From the NCBI GenBank assembly GCA_038230775.1, contig JBBRMQ010000274.1, positions 1 to 5,176 of the forward strand: a stretch of 5,176 nucleotides of DNA. The letters are read 5' to 3'. Source of the stretch: JBBRMQ01 sp038230775 (GTDB lineage: Bacteria; Acidobacteriota; Thermoanaerobaculia; Gp7-AA8). Made by a program: the position numbers and the translations under genes. Positions within the stretch are counted from its first letter, which is position 1, and each line of letters begins with the position of its first letter. Shown here in pieces: positions 1-5,176 of this stretch. The notes under the pieces were generated by a model. It saw only the letters and a program-made list of their open reading frames with translations, ran no database searches and was not told where the DNA came from.

Positions 1-892
1 CGAGCGCGTTTTCGCTCTGCCGCATGATCACGACTCCGGCGGCGGTCTCCCCTTCGCCGTCCAGCTCCGCGACACCGCGCCGCATCTCCGGCCCCAGCTG
101 AATGTTCGCCACATCGCGCAGCAGCACCGGCGTGCCGCGTTCGTCCGTCTTCACGACGATGTTCTCGAGATCGGCGATGTTCTTCACGTAGCCGCGCGCG
201 CGAACCATGTACTCGGCGCCGCTCCATTCCACCAGGCGCGCCCCAATCTCGTTGTTCGATGAGCGCACCGCCTCCATCACTTCCATGAGCGGGATGCGAT
301 AAGCGGCGAGCTTGTTCGGATCGACGGTGATCTGGTACTGCCGGACAAATCCACCGAGGGAAGCGACTTCCGCAACGCCCGGAACGGACTGGAGCTGGTA
401 GCGAATCGTCCAGTCTTGCAGCGATCGAAGATCCGCAAGCGAGTGCTTGCCGCTCTTGTCGACGAGCGCGTACTGGAACACCCATCCGACGCCGGTTGCG
501 TCGGGACCGAGCTCCGTCTTCACGCCCTGCGGGAGCGACCCCTGAACCTTCGAGAGATACTCGAGCACGCGGCTGCGTGCCCAGTAGAGATCCGTGCCCT
601 CATCGAAAATCACATAAACATACGAATAGCCGAAATCGGAGAAGCCGCGGATGCTCTTGACCTTCGGAGCGCCGAGCAGAGACGTGATGATCGGATACGT
701 GACCTGGTCCTCGATGATGTCAGGGCTGCGGTCCCACTTCGAATAGATGATGACCTGCGTATCGGAGAGATCAGGCAGGGCATCGACTGCAATCCGGTTC
801 ATCGACCAGAGGCCGGCGAACACCAGCCCCGCCATGATGGTCAGGGTCATGAATTTGTTCGTCGCGCAGATTCGGATGAGTTTTTCGATCAT
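1..892 (-). CDS. cusA: CusA-like heavy-metal RND efflux pump, N-terminal part (cut by window edge)
   Basis: This is the inner-membrane proton-driven pump of a Cu(I)/Ag(I) tripartite efflux system. Translating the minus strand from the ATG at 892 gives 297 residues with no stop before the window edge. That is a little over a quarter of a pump of about 1040 residues. A first membrane helix spans about residues 14-33. It is followed by VDALPDLSDTQV (36-47), YWARSRVLEYL (103-113), LGPDATGVGW (128-137), the SGKHSLADLRSLQDW stretch (147-161), EYMVRARGY (227-235) and GPEMRRGVAELDGEGE (267-282). I recall these blocks as almost the same in E. coli CusA, so the monovalent-metal (HME) subgroup is more likely than a drug exporter or a CzcA. 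The methionine relay and transmembrane proton-relay residues lie beyond the window and cannot be checked. The gene starts 16 bases after the cusB stop, with a GGCGGA-like ribosome site before the ATG, so it is in the same operon. Confidence 0.95.
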   Translation of the reverse strand, partial: MIEKLIRICATNKFMTLTIMAGLVFAGLWSMNRIAVDALPDLSDTQVIIYSKWDRSPDIIEDQVTYPIITSLLGAPKVKSIRGFSDFGYSYVYVIFDEGTDLYWARSRVLEYLSKVQGSLPQGVKTELGPDATGVGWVFQYALVDKSGKHSLADLRSLQDWTIRYQLQSVPGVAEVASLGGFVRQYQITVDPNKLAAYRIPLMEVMEAVRSSNNEIGARLVEWSGAEYMVRARGYVKNIADLENIVVKTDERGTPVLLRDVANIQLGPEMRRGVAELDGEGETAAGVVIMRQSENAL

Positions 893-908
893 GTTGGTTT
901 CCGCCAGG

Positions 909-2162
909 CTACTGCCCGTGCTGATGGCCTCCGGGCGTGTTCATCTGCGCCAGCGCGGCCTTCAACCGCGATTCGGAATCGATGAGGAAGTTCGCCTGCG
1001 TGACGACTTTTTCCCCGGCCACCAGACCGCTGCGGACCTCGTAGAACTCTTCGGACTTCGTTCCGACCGAAACTTCCCTCGGCTCGAATGTGCCGTCGGG
1101 CTTCACCACGAACACGACTGAGCGTGTGCCGGTCTGCAGGACTGCGGAATCGGGCACGACGACGACCTCACGCGCCGGCTGCTGGATAAACACATCCCCG
1201 AACATGTCGGGCTTGAGCGCGCCATCGGCGTTGTCGAACTCGCTCCGCACTTTGACTGTGCGGGTCATGGGATCGACCGTCGGCGCGATGAAGGTGACAC
1301 GTCCCTTCCATGTGCGGCCCGGAATGTAGGAAAGCGTCGTGGTCGCCGGTGCGCCGAGGCGAATGAACTGCAGCTCGGACTCATAGACGTCCGCCTGAAT
1401 CCAGACGCGATCGAGATTCGCGATCTCGAACAGAGGCTCGCCGGCAGTCACACGCGCTCCCGCGATGGCGATCTTGTTGAGGACATATCCGTTCGCCGGC
1501 GAGTCGATCGTGATTGACTTGCGGGCCACGCCGTCGCGCGCGAGCTGGCTGATCTCCGCCGGAGTCACATCCCAAAGCAGCAGGCGCTGACGCGAGGCCG
1601 CGAGGAGCGACGGCGCTTGCTTCGCGGCACGAAGCGCGAGGAGATACTCCTGCTGCGTCGCAAGAAGATCGGGGCTGTAAACGGAGAAGAGCGGCTCCCC
1701 TTTGCGGATCCGCTGTCCTGTCACGTTCACATACAGCTTCTCGATGTATCCGTCGAACTTCGTCGAGATCTTGAAGAGACGGGTCTCGTCGACCGCCACG
1801 CGCCCGACGGTGCGCACCGACCGTCCCAGCGAGCGCATCTCCGTCATTCCGGTCTGCACGCCGATGAGCTGCTTGCGCTCCGAGGTGAGATTCACGTTCG
1901 CGTAGCCGTTGACTGTCGAAGGCGCTGTGGCGGCCGCGTCGGCGTACACCGGGACAAGATCCATTCCGTCGGGTGCCTTGCCCGGCTTGTCCGATTTGTA
2001 GGCCGGGTTCATCGAATCGACCCAGAAGAGAGCTTTCTTCTCCGTCGGCGCGCCGCGGTCAGCAGTCGCAGCCGGCCTGGTGGGACGAGCAATAAGAAGC
2101 GCGACCACCGTGATCGCCAGAAGAATCGTGAGAATCCAGGGAAGCTTGGTTTTCATCATCAT
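909..2162 (-). CDS. cusB: CusB-like periplasmic adaptor (membrane fusion protein) for Cu(I)/Ag(I) efflux
   Basis: This periplasmic adaptor joins the CusA pump to the CusC duct and, in E. coli, binds metal with N-terminal methionines. The 417-residue product matches the usual length of about 400. Residues 8-25 form a hydrophobic anchor or signal segment. Residues 45-73 carry the CusB-type metal-binding block, with FWVDSMNP, SDKPGKAP and GMDLVPVY. It contains M51 and M67. Residues 138-170 and 225-250 are the two halves of the lipoyl-like domain (GYIEKLYV and GYVLNKIA), separated by a short helical hairpin. A beta-barrel (about 251-330, with VDPMTRTVKVR at 297-307) and a membrane-proximal domain follow. 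The C-terminus is GGHQHGQ. I see no cysteine. The first ATG overlaps the cusC stop as ATGA, and three ATGs occur in a row. The GAGG site is only 2 bases from the first ATG but 5 and 8 from the second and third, so initiation one or two codons in is likely. Confidence 0.96.
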   Translation of the reverse strand: MMMKTKLPWILTILLAITVVALLIARPTRPAATADRGAPTEKKALFWVDSMNPAYKSDKPGKAPDGMDLVPVYADAAATAPSTVNGYANVNLTSERKQLIGVQTGMTEMRSLGRSVRTVGRVAVDETRLFKISTKFDGYIEKLYVNVTGQRIRKGEPLFSVYSPDLLATQQEYLLALRAAKQAPSLLAASRQRLLLWDVTPAEISQLARDGVARKSITIDSPANGYVLNKIAIAGARVTAGEPLFEIANLDRVWIQADVYESELQFIRLGAPATTTLSYIPGRTWKGRVTFIAPTVDPMTRTVKVRSEFDNADGALKPDMFGDVFIQQPAREVVVVPDSAVLQTGTRSVVFVVKPDGTFEPREVSVGTKSEEFYEVRSGLVAGEKVVTQANFLIDSESRLKAALAQMNTPGGHQHGQ

Positions 2163-3532
2163 TGCCTCATCGCAGTCATCGACGTTGTGTTGGAAGACTG
2201 TCCTTGCGATGCCGTGGCGGTCGTGCTGCCAGTGGAACCCGAAGCCATCGATGGAGCGCCGCTCATGGACGTCGTCTGCAGCGATGCTTCATCGATCGCC
2301 ACCCTCCACTTCGCCGCCTCGGCGAGCCGGCCGAGGTAGCTCGCTCGATCGGCGTAGAGGACGTTCACGGCGTCGAACACCGTGATGAAAGGCACTTTGC
2401 CGGCTTGATAGCTCGCGAGCGCCGATTCGTAGGACAGCTGGTCCAGCGGAACGATTTTTTCGTCGTAGAGCACGGCGACTTCGTTGGCGGTTTCGAGTTG
2501 CGCGATGCGCTCACGCGTCCTCACCTCGAGCTCGCGCGCAACGACCTCGGTTTGCGCCGTCTGCTCGCTTACCAGTGCTCGCGCTTCGGCGAGCTGGTTC
2601 TGCTGACGCCTGTTGATCCAGATCGGCAGCGACACGCCGACTCCCACCTGCCACATCGGTCCCATCTGGAATGAGCCGCGATACATCGAGCCGCCGTTGA
2701 CCACAAAATCGGGGAGGAAGTTCTTCTTCGCCACTTCGGCGCGGAGACGGCCGGACTCAATTCCTTGTCTGGCCGCGGCGACTTCCGGGCTGTGGCTCAG
2801 AGAACTCGCGACGATCTCTGAGGCACTGGCAACGGGCGCGACATGCGGAAGTTCACGAGGAACATCGATCGACGCGTCCTGAAGACGACCGAGGAGTCCG
2901 TTGAGCTCGGCGAGGCGGCCTGCGATCACCGCCCGCTGGTTCGCTTTGAGCTCGTCGATCCGAGAGAGCTCGACCTGGGCTCGCAGCACATCCTGTTGAA
3001 CCGCAAGGCCCGCGGAGTAACGATCGCGCGTTGTTTCCTCGATTTGACGGGCCGTCTCGCGCCGCTCTTCGATCAGGCGATCGATCGCACGTGCGAGAAC
3101 GAGGTCGTACCACCCACTGCGAACGCGCGCCTCGACTGTCAGGCCGGTGCGGCTCAGCCGGCCAGCAGTCACCTCGCGCGCTTCGCCCTCCGCGACCCTG
3201 CCCGCGAGAGCGAGCTTCCCGGGCCACGGGAGTGGCTGACTTAGCATCAGTCCGATGAACGAGCCCTGCTCTTTGCCGAGGGAGATCGAACGTCCGTCAT
3301 TCTGATAGGTGAACGAACCACTCGGATCGGGAAGCGTCCGCGCAGGGTCGATGCGCCGCTGGGCCGCTTCGACACTCGCGCGCGACGCCGTCATCTCCGG
3401 CGTCTTCGTGAGCGCCTCCGCTACGAGCCGGTCGGCAAGCGGATCGGCCGGAGTCAAGCGCAGCGGCTGTGCCACGGCGGCCGCGGCTGCAAGGGCCAGC
3501 CCCATTGAGACGCTATATCTAATGATGTTCAA
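2159..3532 (-). CDS. cusC: CusC-like outer-membrane efflux factor (TolC/OEP family)
   Basis: This is the outer-membrane duct of the tripartite pump. The 457-residue product has a signal peptide (MNIIRYSVSMGL, an alanine run, likely cleavage near residue 21-22) and two OEP repeats. The first carries RYSAGLAVQQDVLRAQVEL (171-189). The second carries SYQAGKVPFITVFDAVNVLY (374-393). Both are typical of the coiled-coil alpha-barrel hairpins. The LPWPGKLALAG stretch (101-111) resembles metal-efflux OEPs. I see no cysteine, so it cannot be a lipoprotein as E. coli CusC is. Residues 421-457 form a low-complexity Ser/Thr/Gly tail with four methionines. The start is TTG at 3532-3530, supported by a GAGGAG site 8 bases upstream and an in-frame TGA six codons upstream. 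The only other close start, the ATG of M10, would remove the charged start of the signal peptide. The gene overlaps cusB by 4 bases. Family is certain. The name CusC rests on its neighbours. Confidence 0.94.
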   Translation of the reverse strand: MNIIRYSVSMGLALAAAAAVAQPLRLTPADPLADRLVAEALTKTPEMTASRASVEAAQRRIDPARTLPDPSGSFTYQNDGRSISLGKEQGSFIGLMLSQPLPWPGKLALAGRVAEGEAREVTAGRLSRTGLTVEARVRSGWYDLVLARAIDRLIEERRETARQIEETTRDRYSAGLAVQQDVLRAQVELSRIDELKANQRAVIAGRLAELNGLLGRLQDASIDVPRELPHVAPVASASEIVASSLSHSPEVAAARQGIESGRLRAEVAKKNFLPDFVVNGGSMYRGSFQMGPMWQVGVGVSLPIWINRRQQNQLAEARALVSEQTAQTEVVARELEVRTRERIAQLETANEVAVLYDEKIVPLDQLSYESALASYQAGKVPFITVFDAVNVLYADRASYLGRLAEAAKWRVAIDEASLQTTSMSGAPSMASGSTGSTTATASQGQSSNTTSMTAMRQ

Positions 3533-3540
3533 GACCTGAT

Positions 3541-3546
3541 CTCCTC
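3541..3546 (-). promoter_or_regulatory. Ribosome binding site GAGGAG of cusC
   Basis: On the minus strand GAGGAG ends 8 bases before the TTG at 3532. It is a strong Shine-Dalgarno match at good spacing and decides the start of cusC in favour of the rare TTG codon. Confidence 0.8.
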
Positions 3547-3550
3547 ATGC

Positions 3551-3592
3551 GCGACGCCGGAGGGCTTGCGCAAGCGTGCGTAGGAACGTCGC
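3551..3592 (-). repeat. Nested inverted repeat in the cusC leader
   Basis: The gap before cusC contains outer arms GCGACG (3551-3556) and CGTCGC (3587-3592), which are perfect complements. Inside them is a perfect 12-base palindrome, GCTTGCGCAAGC (3564-3575). The transcript could fold into a stem of about 42 bases with an upper 4-bp hairpin, ending five bases before the ribosome site of cusC. No T-run follows, so it does not look like an ordinary intrinsic terminator. It could be an operator for a promoter in this gap, an RNA processing or attenuation element separating the small gene from cusC, or chance in GC-rich DNA. I see no known copper-regulator box in the gap. Confidence 0.4.
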
Positions 3593-3611
3593 TATGCGGG
3601 GAGGCGCAGGA

Positions 3612-3956
3612 TCAGATGCGGAACTGGCGGTGAGAAAGGAATGAAGGGGGAACAGCGAACGGTGTCCCCGACGCCTCCGTCGGCAGTGGCGTGTTCGTAG
3701 ACGTCATCACGACTGGCGCCGCATCCTTGTCGGTAAAACTCAAACTTGCGGCGCGCGTGGGGACGGAAGTCAACGAATACTCGCGATCGGGACGGTAGCT
3801 GGTTTTCGTGAGTTTGCACGCCCCCGCACAGCACGGCATCAGAGCGCGCATCGATGCCATGCGCTGGATCGGCTTGGAGACGCAACACGCCGCCGCCGGC
3901 ACGATCGACGTGAACCCGAGCAACGCGATTGCAATCGCCATCACGAAGCGTCTCAT
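3612..3956 (-). CDS. Small exported Cys/Met-rich protein of unknown function heading the cus cluster
   Basis: I do not recognise a named family. From the ATG at 3956 the product has 114 residues. It opens with a classical signal peptide (MRRFVMAIAIALLGFTSIVPAAA) leading straight into a CC pair at 24-25. A second cluster, MPCCAGAC, holds cysteines 42, 43 and 47, with methionines at 33, 36 and 40 between the two clusters. The rest is Ser/Thr/Pro-rich and ends in FLSHRQFRI. The AAAC junction is a poor lipobox, so a lipoprotein is possible but not supported. A GTG at 3977, just after an in-frame TAG, would add seven residues. Neither start has a convincing ribosome site, and I prefer the ATG because it gives the cleaner signal peptide. 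The gene lies 79 bases upstream of cusC on the same strand. Exported thiols and methionines next to a Cu(I)/Ag(I) pump suggest periplasmic metal binding or sensing. That role is inference from context only. Confidence 0.72.
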   Translation of the reverse strand: MRRFVMAIAIALLGFTSIVPAAACCVSKPIQRMASMRALMPCCAGACKLTKTSYRPDREYSLTSVPTRAASLSFTDKDAAPVVMTSTNTPLPTEASGTPFAVPPSFLSHRQFRI

Positions 3957-4106
3957 CCTGCTTGTATCCAGACTCACGTTCTAAGCCAACTCCACGTGCA
4001 GCAACGGTATTTCCGGGCGACGAAGGTGCGCCGGATTGCACATCGCGAGTGAGCGCCGCTCGAACGCCCTCACGGAACGGGCAGAACACTCCAGGAAGGC
4101 GATCCC

Positions 4107-4125
4107 AATCGAATCCCTTTCGATT
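4107..4125. repeat. Inverted repeat AATCGAA-5-TTCGATT, possible operator
   Basis: Perfect 7-base arms, AATCGAA (4107-4113) and TTCGATT (4119-4125), are separated by 5 bases. The dyad is AT-rich against a GC-rich background and sits about 60 bases before the plus-strand start codon and about 150 bases before the small minus-strand gene. That position suits a transcription-factor site controlling either or both directions. I do not recognise it as the box of a known regulator, and no regulator gene is in the window. Confidence 0.35.
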
Positions 4126-4170
4126 CTTGTGCAATGATGATCTTCCCCTCTCACCTGCCTCAGGCCCCGA

Positions 4171-4175
4171 AGGAG
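4171..4175 (+). promoter_or_regulatory. Ribosome binding site AGGAG of the secreted-protein gene
   Basis: AGGAG lies 8 bases before the ATG at 4184. It fixes the start there. The frame stays open upstream to about 3929, but that part has no ribosome site and runs antisense through the small exported-protein gene. Confidence 0.85.
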
Positions 4176-4183
4176 ATTTCCCA

Positions 4184-5122
4184 ATGCGAGCTCGACTCTG
4201 CGTTCAAACGGTGGTTCTTTCACTCTTCATCGGAGCGGCCTGGATCGCACCGGCAACCGCAGCAACCAATCTCGTGACCAACGGCGCGTTCGACACCAAC
4301 CGGAGCTCCTGGACGGACCCAGGCACGTCAGCGAACATCACGACGACCGCGTGGAATCGCGATGATGCGCGCGGATCCGCGGCTTCAGGCTCATTCGCGG
4401 TCACCAACAGCAACCCGTTCGGTAGCATCTCGGCCAGCGGTCCCTCCCAGTGTGTGGCAGTGACTTCGGGTGGCAAGTACGGCCTCGGTGGAAAGATCGA
4501 GGTGCCCGGAGGTCAGTCCGGAAGTGGCGTCGCTTACGTGGTTCTCACGTTTCGAGGTGCCACCAACTGCCTCGGCAGCGTCCTCGGCGACAATCTGTTT
4601 TCGCCGCCCGTCTCCGCTGCGTCCGGCCGATTCACTTCCGTGGCAGTTCCCGAGATCACCGCTCCCGACGGCGCGCAATCTGTCACCGTCACGCTGATCG
4701 TATTCAAGAGCGCGACGACGACCGCACCATCCTTCACCGCGCAGTTCGACGATGTCGTCCTGGCCACGATCGGCGGATGCATTCCGTCCCAGACCGTGCT
4801 CTGCCTGGATGGCGGACGGTTTGCCGTCAACGCGATTTTCACGGCTCCAGGCGCCGACGCGGCGAACGCCCAGGCGGTCGCTCTCACCGACGATACCGGG
4901 TATCTCTGGTTCTTCTCCGCGAACAATGTCGAAGTGACGCTGAAGGTGCTGAACGCGTGCGCCATCAGCCCGTTTCACTGGGTGTTCGTGTCCGGTCTGA
5001 CGAACGTGCAGGTTTCGATCGCAGTCAAGGACACGCTGACCGGCGCGATCAAGACGTACAACAATCCGCAGAGCCAGAACTTTCTGCCGCAATACGACAC
5101 GTCCGCGTTCGCCTGTCCGTAG
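4184..5122 (+). CDS. Secreted two-domain protein: jelly-roll-like N-terminal domain plus conserved C-terminal domain of unknown function
   Basis: The 312-residue product has a clear signal peptide (residues 1-27, ending APATAA), so it is exported. Residues 28-194 begin with NLVTNGAFDTNRSSW and end with TAQFDDVVLAT. That is the opening and closing pattern of carbohydrate-binding-module-like jelly-roll domains, and C90 and C129 could form a disulfide. Residues 197-312 form a second unit. It opens with CIPSQTVLCLDGGRF and runs through DDTGYLWFFSANNVEVTLKVLNAC (middle at 237-259) to HWVFVSGLTNV, LTGAIKTYNNP and DTSAFACP at the end. Cysteines 199, 207, 259 and 311 could pair. From memory, this block recurs at the C-termini of many secreted proteins in Acidobacteriota and related soil bacteria, with no function known to me. 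No catalytic motif is visible, so a binding or surface role is more likely than an enzyme. It is divergent from the cus cluster, and a functional link is not shown. Confidence 0.88.
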   Translation: MRARLCVQTVVLSLFIGAAWIAPATAATNLVTNGAFDTNRSSWTDPGTSANITTTAWNRDDARGSAASGSFAVTNSNPFGSISASGPSQCVAVTSGGKYGLGGKIEVPGGQSGSGVAYVVLTFRGATNCLGSVLGDNLFSPPVSAASGRFTSVAVPEITAPDGAQSVTVTLIVFKSATTTAPSFTAQFDDVVLATIGGCIPSQTVLCLDGGRFAVNAIFTAPGADAANAQAVALTDDTGYLWFFSANNVEVTLKVLNACAISPFHWVFVSGLTNVQVSIAVKDTLTGAIKTYNNPQSQNFLPQYDTSAFACP

Positions 5123-5158
5123 CAGCTCAAAGGCAGGACGTGTGCTTTCTGCCGCGGA

Positions 5159-5171
5159 CGCAGGTGCTGCG
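5159..5171. repeat. Small hairpin CGCAG-GTG-CTGCG downstream of the secreted-protein gene
   Basis: Perfect 5-base arms with a 3-base loop lie 36 bases after the stop codon. The window ends five bases later with no T-run visible, so a terminator cannot be called. Nothing else is evident in 5123-5176. Confidence 0.2.
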
Positions 5172-5176
5172 CAACG

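Larger units (their letters stand above)
3978..4183. promoter_or_regulatory. Divergent intergenic region between the cus cluster and the secreted-protein gene
   Basis: This stretch of about 206 bases must hold the start signals of both the minus-strand cluster and the plus-strand gene at 4184. I could not find a convincing -35/-10 pair on either strand. The best pairs fit a sigma-70 pattern poorly, which is common in GC-rich hosts. I see no CueR-, CusR- or CsoR-like box. Its clearest structure is the inverted repeat at 4107-4125. Open frames cross it on both strands, but they lack start signals and recognisable protein and are taken as non-coding. Confidence 0.5.

Noticed and set aside
416..1121. 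Plus-strand open frames opposite cusA and the 3' end of cusB
   Set aside because: They lie antisense to confidently read RND pump and adaptor sequence and show no protein features of their own.
1617..2339. 240-codon plus-strand open frame opposite cusB
   Set aside because: It is antisense to a strongly conserved gene, has an Arg/His-rich composition typical of GC-rich shadow frames, and shows no recognisable protein.
3592..4134. 180-codon minus-strand open frame overlapping the small exported-protein gene
   Set aside because: It is rich in Arg, Gly and Asp with no domain or signal peptide and no supported start. The alternative frame there gives a textbook signal peptide and clustered cysteines.
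4035..4135. ATTGCACA (4035-4042) and its inverted copy TGTGCAAT (4128-4135)
   Set aside because: The arms are 85 bases apart and only 8 bases long. A match of this kind is not rare by chance in a 200-base region, so I do not call it a regulatory pair.
3929..4183. Upstream extension of the secreted-protein frame by 85 codons
   Set aside because: The added residues look like random out-of-frame translation, run antisense through the small exported-protein gene, and would bury the signal peptide. The ATG at 4184 has an AGGAG site at ideal spacing.
5132..5153. GGCAG...CTGCC arms after the secreted-protein stop, considered as a terminator
   Set aside because: The arms are only 5 bases with a 12-base loop and no T-run. 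This is too weak to call.
1..5176. Mobile elements, CRISPR arrays, tRNA or rRNA genes
   Set aside because: I saw no transposase or integrase sequence, no regularly spaced repeats, and nothing resembling tRNA or rRNA on either strand.

Overview
This is a GC-rich bacterial window of roughly 60% GC (estimated by eye). Its main content is a tripartite Cu(I)/Ag(I) efflux operon of the CusCBA type on the minus strand. A divergent gene for a secreted two-domain protein lies on the plus strand. A Gram-negative host is certain, because an outer-membrane factor, a periplasmic adaptor and an RND pump are all present. The secreted protein ends in a domain I associate, from memory, with Acidobacteriota such as Thermoanaerobaculia. 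An acidobacterial or similar environmental host is therefore my best guess, but it is an inference.

Layout, in plus-strand coordinates. Positions 1-892 hold the first 297 codons of a CusA-like RND pump, cut by the window edge. Positions 909-2162 hold the CusB-like adaptor. Positions 2159-3532 hold the CusC-like outer-membrane factor, which overlaps cusB by four bases (ATGA) and begins with TTG behind a strong ribosome binding site. A 79-base gap at 3533-3611 contains a nested inverted repeat. Positions 3612-3956 (or to 3977 from a GTG) hold a small exported protein rich in Cys and Met that I cannot assign to a named family. Transcription on the minus strand therefore runs small protein, cusC, cusB, cusA.

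Positions 3978-4183 form a divergent intergenic region with a 7-bp-arm inverted repeat. Positions 4184-5122 encode the 312-residue secreted protein. The last 54 bases hold nothing firm.

How the genes work together: CusA would take Cu(I)/Ag(I) from the periplasm or inner membrane, CusB would bridge and pass on metal through N-terminal methionines, and CusC would form the exit duct. No CusF chaperone gene lies between cusC and cusB, where a cusCFBA order would put it, and the genes overlap there. The small Cys/Met-rich exported protein heading the cluster is the best candidate in the window for an accessory metal-binding partner. The plus-strand gene has no evident link to metal transport beyond sharing the upstream region.
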